Both the position numbers and the translations under genes were made by a program. From positions 7,240,273 to 7,304,272 of the forward strand of contig CM037467.1 of the NCBI GenBank assembly GCA_021014325.1: DNA of 64,000 nt, read 5' to 3'. Shown in pieces: positions 23,601-33,620 of this stretch (positions are counted from its first letter, which is position 1; each line of letters starts with the position of its first letter). Source of the stretch: Plazaster borealis (taxonomy: Eukaryota; Echinodermata; Asteroidea; Forcipulatida; Labidiasteridae). Below the pieces are notes generated by a model. That model worked only from the letters and a program-made list of their open reading frames with translations. It was not told where the DNA came from and made no database searches.

Positions 23601-24251
23601 ATTATACTGTAATAGAATATTGCATGGCCGTCTAATCTGAGAACTTCTCAACTGCACACACCTGTACAGCTTCATTTCTTATAATACAACTGTTAATAAA
23701 TTAGCAACCACTCATAACCGGGAATTATGACATTTCCTAGTTAGTCAACTTCAATTTGGTGGTACATGTAGGTGGTCAAGTTATGTATGCTTACTGTAAC
23801 ATATAAACAGAACAGGACCCAATTTCATGGCTCTGTATACCGCTGAATTCTGCGCTTGCGATCACTATTCTTCGCTTACAGGGCAAGCGCATAATTTCTG
23901 CGCTAGCTGTGTAAGCGAAGAATGCCTAGTATCGTGGAATACACACATGCAAAAGCAAAAACTCCCTGCTAACCTGTGAAATACGCTTGACGTAAGCGCG
24001 GAATTCCCTGCTCCCGTAAGTGCCGATATTTTGCTTACGGTAAACAGAGCCATGAAATTGTGGCCTGTGAAACTGAGATAGGGGGTTATAATGGGAGTGT
24101 GTGTGCAGATTGTTGTCAGTATGTGGCAGGTTTGTTGATGTAGGTTTGTGTAGGGTGAGATACATATTTATTTACACCTTGTTTTTCATGTCTATAGGAG
24201 GATGTTGGATTAGAAACAGATGAAGAATATAATATGACCATCCCAAGTTAA
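14588..24251 (+). CDS. PSMC3IP: Homologous-pairing protein 2 homolog (PSMC3IP/HOP2), 5'-incomplete, six exons
   Basis: Coding exons: 14588-14677, 15247-15358, 18278-18348, 21176-21304, 22886-22945, 24198-24251. All introns are GT-AG and every junction keeps phase, giving 171 residues plus TAA. The family protein is about 217 residues, so about 45 N-terminal residues (first half of the winged helix) are missing. Recognisable blocks in order are the end of the winged-helix domain (GKIKEKIYGKQKVYFADQ), a leucine/glutamate coiled coil (residues about 31-95), the basic block VTPQEKERIYANRAKYVKEW followed by KKRKRM, then AILEGYPKTKKQLF and an acidic end (DVGLETDEEYN). In known organisms HOP2 pairs with MND1 and stimulates DMC1/RAD51 strand invasion in meiosis, in the nucleus. 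The introns carry a 1.84-kb TIR element, SINEs and AT-rich DNA. No 5' exon was recognised between 9194 and 14587. Identity is very secure; the gene start is unknown. Confidence 0.95.
15247..15358 (+). CDS. PSMC3IP: HOP2 exon, start of coiled coil
   Basis: Acceptor tgtcaacag, donor AATG|gtaatt. Codes for NQFPAVDESELKSMD and then the leucine-rich start of the coiled coil used for MND1 pairing. It ends with one base of a split Glu codon. Confidence 0.9.
15869..17709. mobile_element. 1841-bp TIR element in a HOP2 intron, TA target duplication
   Basis: Left end starts TGTGACCCGCTCTGCA (15869-15884); the right end is the exact inverse (17694-17709). Similarity extends to about 29 bp (GGCCC block on both sides). 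Flanked by TA at 15867-15868 and 17710-17711. The AT-rich interior has no recognisable transposase. A CpG-rich internal segment (about 17030-17230) contains a direct repeat GAATAAACAACGAATCCCAT at 17081 and 17165. A TA duplication suggests the Tc1/mariner-like group, but the ends are not diagnostic. Confidence 0.75.
17800..18180 (+). mobile_element. tRNA-derived SINE, full-length copy
   Basis: tRNA-like head: GTGGCCAAGCAGTTAAGAGC (A box), ACTCAAGCTCTGG, GGGTTCGAGTCCCAG (B box). The body includes TGACGTAAAGCCGTAGGTCC and AGCAGCCCAG. The tail has GCGCTATATCATTATTATTA, an ATT microsatellite typical of retroposed SINEs. Located in a HOP2 intron. Confidence 0.85.
18278..18348 (+). CDS. PSMC3IP: HOP2 exon, coiled coil
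   Basis: Acceptor tttttcctag, donor GAG|gtgagt. Completes the split Glu and continues LRKIDTSMSTEEAEQRLEQV, matching the family coiled coil in position and phase. At 71 nt it is too short to stand out as an open frame. Confidence 0.88.
18640..18687. repeat. Microsatellite (ACAA)n with T/G runs
   Basis: Repeated ACAAACAA units followed by long runs of T and G. Simple repeat in a HOP2 intron. Confidence 0.85.
19960..20240. repeat. Dispersed repeat fragment, SINE/LINE-like
   Basis: Contains AAATGTGTTTTGAGCAGGCT, TCAATGGTAAACAGTTCCAG and TTTGGGAGTCGATACTGAAA. The block resembles 3' bodies of short retroposons and loosely matches the reversed block at 36536-36760. Family not assigned. Confidence 0.4.
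21176..21304 (+). CDS. PSMC3IP: HOP2 exon, conserved VTPxEKE block and basic cluster
   Basis: Acceptor gctttgcag, donor ATG|gtcagt. Forty-three codons with VTPQEKERIY and KEWKKRKRM, the most conserved stretch of the family after the winged helix. Confidence 0.94.
22886..22945 (+). CDS. PSMC3IP: HOP2 exon, AILEGYPK motif
   Basis: Acceptor ttattacag, donor TTT|gtaagt. Twenty codons, TMDIVNAILEGYPKTKKQLF, equal in position to the human ATELSDAILEGYPK segment. Confidence 0.93.
23815..24065. mobile_element. MITE, TIR GGACCCAATTTCATGGCTCT
   Basis: Left end GGACCCAATTTCATGGCTCT (23815); right end CAGAGCCATGAAATTGTGGCC, its imperfect inverse, ending at 24065. The interior is rich in GCGCTTAC and GCTTACGG motifs in both orientations. 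It lies in the last HOP2 intron, about 130 bp before the final coding exon. Confidence 0.75.
24198..24251 (+). CDS. PSMC3IP: HOP2 terminal coding exon with stop
   Basis: Acceptor gtctatag. Seventeen codons, EDVGLETDEEYNMTIPS, then TAA at 24249-24251. The acidic end resembles the human EEVGIETDEDYN tail. The 3' UTR end is not clear; an AATAAA at 24943-24948 is one distant candidate. Confidence 0.93.
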   Translation, partial: EDVGLETDEEYNMTIPS

Positions 24252-24349
24252 ACAGCGCCATCATAAAAAGGTAACTTGTAAATTCCTGGAACTCGAGCAC
24301 AATCTTGTTCATCAAACCCAAAGGTTAATAACATTTCTAACAAAGGTGT

Positions 24350-24392
24350 ATTACATGTATATGTAATTGTATTACATGTATATGTAATACCA
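24350..24392. repeat. Palindromic TACATGTA-type duplication
   Basis: Two copies of TATTACATGTATATGTAAT in tandem, each nearly self-complementary, so the segment can fold on itself. Confidence 0.7.
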
Positions 24393-24854
24393 ATCTCTGT
24401 CAAACACTTAACATCCTACAAAATATTAGATTTAAAGGGGCTGTGTCGTCATAATCAAAGCAGGCCTGCACATGGAAATATGAACACTCCCCCACTTCAC
24501 GCGCGCGCCCTCCCTCGGTATCAAATCTTTAGAGAGCGCGCATGTGCAAATACACAGTTGAGGATAAGTAAAATGCGTGCAGTATCAAGCGACACAAATG
24601 TAATCCACTTTAAGCAGTGAAATATTCCACTAATAAGAACTGTTGATAAAGACTGTTGGAATATTTTTGCAGTTAGCTTTTGGTAAGGGGCTACTAAATC
24701 AATGATGATGAAGTCAAAGCCAGAAGAAAAAAACCCTAATTTTGAATAAAGGCAATACAAGCTCTTTACTATTCCTGTTTGGGTCACAACTCGGAGCAGA
24801 GGCAAATATGAACAGTTTTTGTGCTGTAACATACAAACCATTGCATTACTTGTA

Positions 24855-25090
24855 GCAGGCATGTGATATCTCAGGATTTTTCCTGATTTCAGGATTTTTT
24901 CCAAATTTTCTTGAAAGAGGTAAAGCAGTCACCAAAGGGAAAAATAAATATTCCACATTGTGTCCAAACCTGTAGTCTTATATTTCTGGTGATGCACAGA
25001 GTCTGTAAACCTCCTGAATTGTAATATCTGGGAGATTCTGGGTCTAGAAAAAAGGGGAACAAAAACCCTGCAGGCCATTCTTCTGGAATT
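24855..25090 (+). mobile_element. Dispersed repeat with CAGGCATG / CAGGCC ends
   Basis: Starts CAGGCATGTGATATCTCAGG and shares CCTGATTTCAGGATTTT, ATTGTGTCCAAACCTGTAG, GTGATGCACAGAGTCTGTAA and GATTCTGGGTCTAGA with the inverted copy at 34813-35066. Ends near CTGCAGGCC. The short CAGGC termini suggest a hAT-like non-autonomous element, but this is weak. Confidence 0.55.
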
Positions 25091-25369
25091 TTCCCATTTG
25101 TCCAATCTCATCCCTGATGTAGGTCAATCTCTACAAATACTGCCCCAGGACCAAAATTACGCACACAGCCAACACCAGAAAATGGCAAGAGATATCTTAT
25201 TACTATTTGTCAATTAGTATTGACCTTGACCTATCTGAGTGATTTACTATAAAATAGATACAGGTACAGTTGTTAACACTTTAAATTGGATTGCGTGACA
25301 AGTAAACCATGACAGTCACCACTGGTTTGTATGACACATTTCTAAATGCCTGTATTGTGTGTTGTGTGG

Positions 25370-25395
25370 TGGTGGTGGTGGGGGGGGGGGGGAGG
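25370..25395. repeat. GGT microsatellite and G run
   Basis: GGTGGTGGTGGTG followed by an uninterrupted run of about a dozen G. Simple repeat. Confidence 0.85.
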
Positions 25396-26339
25396 GCTCA
25401 ATGGGGAAGGAAGGTGTAATTGAGAATGGTTAATTGGTATCTTATCTTTCTCACTGAGCTTCATCAATAATGAAAGGCAATTAGTACGTCATTGGTATCT
25501 ACTGTGCAAGTCTTTTGCAAATTTGAACATTGGACCCGGACAATCTCGGTGATCTACATGTAGTTGTAAGACATTTGCTCTAGAATGGCAAAGGTCATGG
25601 GTTCGAATCCCACCTGATTAATATGCCTGGTTTGAATCAAAGTTGAATCAAACACGATGGTGTGCAGATTTCGGCTTCAGGGTGTATAATTAACACAGTC
25701 TTAATTACTTCAACCCCAACCTAGACATACTGGAATGAGAGATGACCTTCTTATAGATGTGTGGCTAACCCTTGGCCATGGATTCATGAATAATTCTGAT
25801 TCACTGCTAATGGAATTAAGGATGTGGCACACCTTTTACAATTAATTGTCAAACTTAACAGCACATGTTCATATGTATTAGCAATGAATGGCCATAGGAA
25901 AATGATTGTTCTTCAAACCCATATTAACTGTAATCCCTGAGGCTTTCTACCAAGTCCGTACCTAGATTCAGCAATTAATGTTAAGCATAGTAACACCCTG
26001 ACATACCTGCTTTTGTGTCAAGACAAAGTAATGATTGAGACAGATATTGTCAAATCAAAGTGATCATCGTGTGTCACCATTGATGGTTGGGCACTGTTCC
26101 ATTTAATAATTGTATCCAGTGTTTTTTTGTGTGTGTATGCAATATGCATCACAGGTATCTCCAACCATTGATGTTGACATGACTATACAAAGTGCCTGCA
26201 GCCTTTGCTATGCATACATGTGAGAATAAATGCATCCCAGAAATGGCAGAAAACACTGGCATATGAAATTGACTTAAATGATAATACTTGAGTCTCATGT
26301 AGTGCACATATCCTAGTAGCTAGATCAAGACAGATCATT

Positions 26340-26560
26340 CCTCAAACTTTCTCAACTCCCTCAACAGCTCCTTGGGGAGTATACAACCTCAAGCTGCCTA
26401 CTAGTACTAAGGGGTTAGTACAGCCATGGAGCTATGGTACAAAATAATACCATCTCAGTGTCTTCGCTCAAGGACACAAGTGTCATGACCGGGATTCTAA
26501 CCCACACTCTGATTTAGAGTATCAGAGCTTGGTCCAATGTGCGAGACCACACAGCCACAA
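26340..26560 (-). mobile_element. tRNA-derived SINE, reversed copy
   Basis: On the minus strand, a head with TGTGTGGTCTCGCACATTGG, AGCTCTGATACTC, AGAGTGTGGGTTAGAATCCC, then CACTTGTGTCCTTGAGCGAA, as in the 17.8-kb copy. Body to about 26340. Confidence 0.65.
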
Positions 26561-26567
26561 CACAACG

Positions 26568-26795
26568 CAATAGACCCTTCCCATGAAATATGTAAATTGC
26601 ACATCGCGCGTGCGCACTAACACTTTGGTTGGCAAAATGATGGAACAACGTGCCTTTTTGTGTGGGGCTGATAGTCGCGTGACGCAGAAGCGTTTGCGCG
26701 TCTGCTTAGTGTACATCTTTATGGCGTTTGCCAACCAATAGGGTCTGTACGCATGCGTGAATGTAATTAGCATATTTCATGGGAAGGCTCTATTG
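26568..26795. mobile_element. 228-bp MITE, TIR CAATAGACCCTTCCCATG
   Basis: Left end CAATAGACCCTTCCCATG (26568) continues AAATATG; the right end is the inverse, CATATTTCATGGGAAGGCTC to TATTG (26795), with one mismatch. The CpG-rich interior includes CGCGCGTGCGCACTAACACT and TATGGCGTTTGCC. A second, truncated copy is at 30266-30468. Confidence 0.8.
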
Positions 26796-27176
26796 GATTG
26801 GTCTATATGGATGGCCTTGAAGTAGTGTTCCATCCTGTACGTTAGTCTGATGTCTAGTATAGGATGTAAAGACTGTCCTGATTTTGCAGATGGTGAATGT
26901 TCCCTTCAATTCATATACAATTTCTCAGTTGGCATTTTGAGCCTCAGTCAGCAACTAAAGCAAATTAAGCTTAATCTACCTAACACTGGAGTAATAGGAT
27001 TGGTTACTCCAAGCATGCTCCAAGTATGCATAGAGTGAGTATAATAGCACTAAGGTCTAGACATTATTGCATCATGAAAAGAACAAACATCTAAAACAAG
27101 AAATGCTATAACCATGACCCCTGATCATGAGTGAGATTTCACCTCTAATTCCCTTCCTGGTCTTGGTTTGGGTTAA

Positions 27177-27359
27177 TCAATAATCGCCTCTTTTCCTTGT
27201 CTGTTTAGATTCATCTAGGTCTTCCTGCTTCTTGTATTCATCATCAGCCTGGTTAGGATTAGACCACAAGATGAGATCTTCAAAAATCTCTTTAAACCTT
27301 GCTGAAGACATCCCATGGAGACCAACCATAAGGTAGAGGAATGTCCACAGTTCAACCAC
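27177..27359 (-). CDS. Possible terminal exon of an unrecognised minus-strand gene
   Basis: Minus-strand open segment of 60 codons plus TGA, directly preceded by a good acceptor (ttacctttag). It begins VVELWTFLYLMVGLHGMSSA, continues RFKEIFEDLILWSNPNQ and ends in a charged tail (DEYKKQEDLDESKQTRKR). Codon use and amino-acid balance look like real protein, unlike neighbouring open frames. I do not recognise the family. No upstream exon was identified between here and RECK, so it could also be a relic exon. Confidence 0.35.
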   Translation of the reverse strand: MVELWTFLYLMVGLHGMSSARFKEIFEDLILWSNPNQADDEYKKQEDLDESKQTRKRGDY

Positions 27360-27651
27360 CTAAAGGTAACATGTTACAATGCGCTATGATACCCAAGGTG
27401 ATGTGACCCAGGGTATATCTGCTGCTAAGCAGGATATGTTGAGAATAGTTCTAAAATATCTAGTTGCATTTAGGTTAATTACTTGTTTCTGCTGGAAGCA
27501 TGGAGCTATTAAACAAAAGAGTTTGAACAAAAGCCAAGAGACATTCAATCTAATTATTACCTACATGTACTTAGGTATACACAATAATATCAATTAAATA
27601 TCAACTTGCATCCATGGCCAAGAATGGCCAACAGTGACATTTCGTTACACA

Positions 27652-28260
27652 TACCACGAAGTGACCTATCTGAAAAAAATTATAATTTTTTGCAAATCGG
27701 GTTTTATTCAAATTATTAATATACTCATTACTGTTAACATTTTCAGCAGGTTTCAATACCTAATACGTCATAGTTTCAAAATTACACTAATTAGTAAAAA
27801 CTACGATCACTAGATTTGCCGTTTTGTATTTTCACAGAGTGACCTATCTCGATACGCCACTTTACCAATGATATACAAAGCGCTACGGCACAGTTCTGCG
27901 CACGCATGTGTCATTTACATTTTCACGAAGTGACCTATCTGGAAGCGTAGTATTTTCACGCGATCGCGATAGGTCTCAATATGCAATGTTTTTGTACGCT
28001 GCGGGCAAAACTTGTTTTTTCATTTTCACGAAGTGACATTTGTGTTTAGGAATTATTTACTAATTAAAATATTTGCAGGAATGAAAACACACGGCAGTTA
28101 TGTACGAATAAAGTATTCAACTTGATTTTTGTCTTGAAAAATTAAATTAAAATAGTAAGTAGACTCCGAAACAGCAGTTTGAAAAACAGTGCAACTTCAA
28201 TCGCGATTTTCTCCAAACACGTTTTTGGGGGCTGTGAACAAGATAGGTCACTTCGTGGTA
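27652..28260. mobile_element. 609-bp element with perfect 20-bp TIRs and internal end-like repeats
   Basis: TACCACGAAGTGACCTATCT at 27652-27671 is exactly inverted at 28241-28260, and similarity seems to continue a few bases outward (ACACA / TGCG side, CpG-decayed). Direct internal copies of TTTTCACGAAGTGACCTATCT-like sequence lie at 27827-27849, 27919-27940 and 28022-28039. No coding sequence. No clear target duplication was found, so the superfamily is open. Confidence 0.75.
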
Positions 28261-29142
28261 CGCGTGAGGATTTGTGCTTACATTTAGTTTATTCTTTCTC
28301 ATTATTGTTGCCCAATGAGCATGCTCACTACGTTAAGTCTATCCTTGTTGACATGCTAGCACTGTGTCATCTGAATCACTTACTGTTAATTTGTAGCAAC
28401 CACAGGATTGTTTAAATCGTTGACGATGGCATACCACCGTATCATTTAATCACTGATGGTGGCAATTGTTTCTACAGTGCTGTACTCCATTCATTTAGCT
28501 CCGTGCTCAAAAGGACATGAACTGTGTCCTGTGCGGTTAACATTTGCTTGTACAGGAAATGACTATTAGTATTGTATGGTTGCAGCCCAAAACTTTCTGA
28601 AATGGGACAATTGATTTTGACACCAGGAGATAAGTTTCGATCATTCAAGGAATACACTATATTCCAACAAAGGTTGTTTGGGTGTCAGTTTCTAGAACAA
28701 GTATACATCATGTAGGTTCCTTGATCTTCAAGACCTAAATATCCTACACTTCAGGACAATGTCAAACGTTTCTCAGTATGTATCTTATTTATTAAAGAAC
28801 ACCCAAAGAGTTTGACTCTTCATCAATGAGCTAATAATACTAATAGTTTTTGATTAAAAATCTGTACACTTTACATAAAAGCAAATATGAAAATACACAA
28901 TGTCTTTCTGTACATGTAGTAACAAAACTAACATAAGAAGCTGCCAGCAAAGAAAGATAAATGCCAAACTCCACAATCTTGATATTTTGATATAACTTTT
29001 GGACATAATTTTGTGTGGAGGGTTGTTTACCATAGTCTGAAATGTAGACTGTCTTGCCAGTTACAGTTCCTCTTCTCTCACACCCCTTCAGTTACAAAGA
29101 TACATGTACATGTACATGTACCATAAGTGTTTATCCTTTAAC

Positions 29143-29588
29143 TTAAAGGTAGGGTCTTAGATTTGTTTTTGTCAATGCAATGCTGATTTATAGGCAAAAT
29201 TATCAAGAAAGATACAATAACATGTGAAAGTTTCAGCTGAATACAGTGTCTACTTGCTGAGAAAACAGCAACAAATTGTCACAGAATCTTCACAAGAATG
29301 TCGAATCCAACCATGTTTAGCAAGGTAACAGCAAGTACCGACCAAACATAATTCTGGCCGCAGCATCTGCGAACAGACACTAACCCTCAGAAATCTGAGA
29401 AACGATTCATGCATAAATCGTTTCTCAGATTCAAATGTTTTGGGGTGAAAAATTATCCAAACCATATTACTTTGGGAATCCTTTAAAAAATTTTTTTTAT
29501 ACTATCAAGAGATGTGTGCTTCTCACCGAGTAAGTTTTTATGGTCATTAATGTTTGGAGTATTTACCAATCTATGACCCTAAGTTTAA
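29143..29588. mobile_element. TTAA MITE, family A, copy 1
   Basis: TTAA at 29143-29146 then AGGTAGGGTCTTAGATTTGT; the right end ACCAATCTATGACCCT leads to TTTAA at 29584-29588. The centre has the hairpin ATCTGAGAAACGATT / AATCGTTTCTCAGAT (29394-29431). Confidence 0.75.
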
Positions 29589-30265
29589 GTGACTTATCAG
29601 AGCACCAACACCAATTAACCCTCTTGCTAAGGGTGGTATTGGAGCACCAAAGAGCAAGATATTGGGTACATCATCAAAATGGTTAATGTTTTGATGCATT
29701 TCAATTTACAATCAACTTCTGTCAGAATGGTTCTTGTTTTACTTTGCCATGATTTCTGATCATGTAATGATGGAGGAAATGAGAATCAATGAAGTGACTA
29801 AACCTCCAAGGGCTAGTTTCATCCATGTTCAATTTGCAGCTTCAATAGCTCCATAGTTGCACTAACTTGATTGAACTCTTAATAACTTATTAGGGTAGGC
29901 TACAGGATGTCCTATAGATAACTGTTAGCAGTCAATGGATTTGCACACAAAACAAATGTTGTCAGGTATGACTTTGTTGCACTTCATGTAAACCAATCAG
30001 ACTATAGACCTTGCAAGTTTTGCGCGTGTTTGAACATTTTTGGGACCACATTTGTACATTGCTTTAATACGTGAAGGAAACAAACTCATGCACTTTAACG
30101 GGTCTAAATTTTCAAATACGAGCAAGACTTACATAGAAGTTGTGTTCAAGATTAATCTGTGTTGCATCTTGTTGCTCTGATAGTCTAAAGCAGAATTTGT
30201 GGGACACTACATGTAGGTGGTAGCAGACTTTCTTGGTAAATCCATTGTTCGCGGCAGAATACATG

Positions 30266-30468
30266 TAGACCTTTCCCATGAAATATGCAAATTGCACATC
30301 GTGCGTGCGCACTAACACTATTCGTTGGCAAAATGAGGGATCATCGTGCCTTTTTGTATGGGGCTGGTAGTGGTGTGATGCATACTTGTTTATTGCGTCA
30401 GCAACTCTATGGCGTTTGCCGACCAGTAGTATTTGTATGCATGCGTGAATGTAATTAGCATATTTCAT
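30266..30468. mobile_element. MITE, second copy of the 26.6-kb family, right end lost
   Basis: Begins TAGACCTTTCCCATGAAATA and shares GCACATCGTGCGTGCGCACT and CTATGGCGTTTGCC with 26568-26795. It ends at TTAGCATATTTCAT without the final TIR bases. Confidence 0.7.
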
Positions 30469-32545
30469 ACTGCATCGGATGAAGTAGTTGAATTGCTATG
30501 AAAGCTCATGCAGATTTATGTAATTATTTAGTCTCTAAGTGCTACTACTACCTTGTTTTATCTGTCAGACTAACACAGCTATCCTTATCATTGTCTCATT
30601 TTTCCTGGGAAAGGCTAACTGTGCGCATACTCAGAATTACGTAAACAATGGAAAAACACCTGATATGTCTGCTGCCACCTAGTGTCCTAAGGTCTCTCGA
30701 TAAACTTAATGAATTATACTCTTTAAGGTTAAGTTAAAGAAGGTCTAATTAAAGACCCGGTAACCTACAAGTAAAACGTACCAAAGTGACCCCTCTCAGC
30801 ATCTAAGATTCATCTTTGAGTTTTGTTAGATTCTGTTCAACTAAGTGCTGGTACACAATTCTTCTAGTTTGGCATACATGTCATGAACTGCACAGTACAT
30901 AATTAAGGCACCTTGGAAAATAATGATGCCAGTAAAATCTTCAAGCTTTTAAAGCAAACTAAATAAGCAAAATAAAATTGTACGGCAAATTGTCCATCAA
31001 TGATTGCATTATATATGAATACAAGTGGTTCGAGTTAACAACATCAGTTGGTATCCTTAAAACACAAAGAACTGAGTAACCTTACACAAAGTAATTGTCA
31101 TGGCCGACTTTAAGAACCACAATTTTAAACAGTACTACAGGGAAACACCTCATTGTGGATTTTCATTTCTACATTGTACTTTCAGTGGTAAACCCACATT
31201 ATTACCCGGAGTGCTCAGTAGCAGAAAGTAGTTATAACTTGGCAGTACACCTGTTTGTTTGATTCTTTAAATCCCTTATTAAAGAGTGTACATCGTGTGA
31301 GTCTCACATGCTTGATAATACAAGCATGAAATTTGGGACACATTCAGAGTCTGTCATGAGTTGGCTGTAGGGCCATCACAGATTTGTCCTTTGAAAACAT
31401 ATAGGTAGTATAGCAAGCAAAGGCAGGCATTTTGACAATTTAGAAAATTGCTTTTTATTGTACCTACATGTATATCTGCGATGGCCCTATATCGTTCTCA
31501 TCACATACTCTTGTGCCAAGTTCCTTGCTTGTAACATCAAAGGCACCAGTTCCCTCCAATATTTCCCCTTTCTGTGGCACTACTTGTAGCTGCACCATGA
31601 TTACAGTGTAGTCTGTTGTACTCTAGTAACTTCAGATACATGTACAGGGATGACCTTGTACCTATAAGTGTTGTGTCATTATTAACCCTGTTGGTAATGG
31701 ATAGGTGAATGTAGACAGGATGGTATTGTCAATCAGTCTTCATCTTTCTAAATTCCTGTCATTCTTCACAACAGGCTAGAATTGACCGCACTCAATTAAA
31801 AACTTAATTCAGTTTGTAATTAAGTAATTGGATTTCCATTCATTGTGAACTTGATGTTGTGTTGAGCTTCTGTAGGATATACATTGTAAAAACCTTGGTG
31901 GAAACAAACTAGGAAGGTTTGCACTGTGGAACTATCTTTAGAACTAGGTCGGTCATACAAGAACCAGTTGTCTAACAATTTCACATTTTGATGAATATCT
32001 TCATGAGAACTTCATTCCCATGGCACTAATCTTTAGGAAGCATGTTTTAACATGAGGCATCAAAAAGCTAAGATGATCATGGGATATTTCTAGAAATGTA
32101 TGTATATATATATATATATGTTATCTTAGCCAAGGTGAAATATAATCTTTGGTTAAAGCACATGTACACAAAAACACGTTTGAAAGCTGAGCTATTATAA
32201 AGTTACTGACCAGTTGGTCATGTTTTATTTCTGTACAGTAAGCACCTCATTTTGTTTTCACCATTTACATCCTTACATATTTACATTTCTGTAAATTTGA
32301 CTTTCAATGTAAACTAAAGACATTTATGATATGCAAAACAAAAGTGTCTGTTTCATCTAGTATTCAAATTAAATAAAAAATATATTCAAATAACCTGAAC
32401 CATATTTCAGTAAAACTTTGTTTTATATATTTACCAGTTTGTTTCTCTTTTTTTAATTGCTTGGTATAAACTGTTTCTGTTCTAGAACTTCTACCAGGAT
32501 CATAGTTTTGGATCAAGGAAAGGACATGTCTATGACATTGAAGCA

Positions 32546-32582
32546 AATGGGGCCTCCAAATGGGGCGTCCAAATGGGGCAAA
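32546..32582. repeat. Short tandem repeat, 13-bp unit
   Basis: CAAATGGGGCCTC, CAAATGGGGCGTC, then CAAATGGGGC: about 2.8 copies. Confidence 0.8.
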
Positions 32583-33434
32583 GCTAACTCATACAGTATA
32601 CAAAACCAGCATTCTTATTTGTTCATACATGTATTGTTAACACTATTTGGAATTTGTCAAGTATTACTTATATTTATTTCAAGGTTTTGCTGACGAGGAT
32701 AATATGTCAAAACCTCTTCTTTTCAAATGATGAAAAAGGATCAACTGAAAGCCAGTGCATTTTCTCCCCTGTAGAAAATACAGTGTTTAATCCACCAGCT
32801 GAGGGCAAACCAAGTATTATCATCTGTCGACATAAAATGAACAAATCCAGTGGAATACTGAGCTTCTACAAATTGTCTGTAGCCATACTGTCAGACCATG
32901 TTAGACCTGCTACTGTTTTCAAACACTGATTGGTTTGTACAGATTGACCGCCATGCCAGCAATAAGATGCCTTTATGGGTTTGCGTCGATGGACAATTCA
33001 AGTACTTGAATTTTGATGGACATAATAAATATCAACATAATTACATGTATGTGTATCAGAGGAAATGAATTATCATGTTTTAAAGTAAAGCTTACATGAA
33101 CTGTAGTTCAATGTTAGTAATCGTGCTGTGCTTGGCAGAAGGTTTTAGCTATTCATGTTCAAAATGTAAATTTGGAAGTTGGAAAATCTGATCGTTTTCA
33201 AGATATGTGTTGGTCACTCCGGGAAACTAAATGTAGCATAGGAATCATGGAAAAGGCATAATAAGTGACAAACAACAGTTATGTATCATTCATGACAAGC
33301 AACAATTTTACTGCTTACAACCTTGTGAGATAATGTTTGTACTAAGCATAAATAGGAGATGTGTGTAAGATCCTTATGTTCTTCTGCCAGGCACCCAACT
33401 AAAACATATGAGAAAACGTGTACTTGAATCTCAT

Positions 33435-33620
33435 TTGAACAGGCCACTGGGCTGTTCAACCAGGCCACCGGGCTGTCCAAACAGGCCCCAGTCTGTTCAA
33501 CCAGGCCTCCGGGCTGTCCAAACAGGCCCCAGTCTGTTCAACCAGGCCACCGGGCTGTTCAACCAGGCCACCGGGCTGTTCAAACAGGCCTCCGGGCTGT
33601 CAAAACAGGCCACCAAGTTT
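33435..33620. repeat. GC-rich minisatellite, 21/20-bp units, about nine copies
   Basis: Units TTCAACCAGGCCACCGGGCT+G (21 bp) alternate with TCCAAACAGGCCCCAGTCTG (20 bp). The mix of lengths shifts the reading frame from unit to unit (RPPGC, then QPGLRAV, then NQATGLF), so the open frame across it is not a protein. About 0.6 kb downstream of the RECK stop. Confidence 0.9.

Noticed and set aside
26522..26773. Similar minus-strand frames here and at 30112-30468
   Set aside because: The similarity (VLVRTRDVQF/Y versus VLVRTHDVQF) comes from two copies of a 228-bp MITE and not from a protein family.
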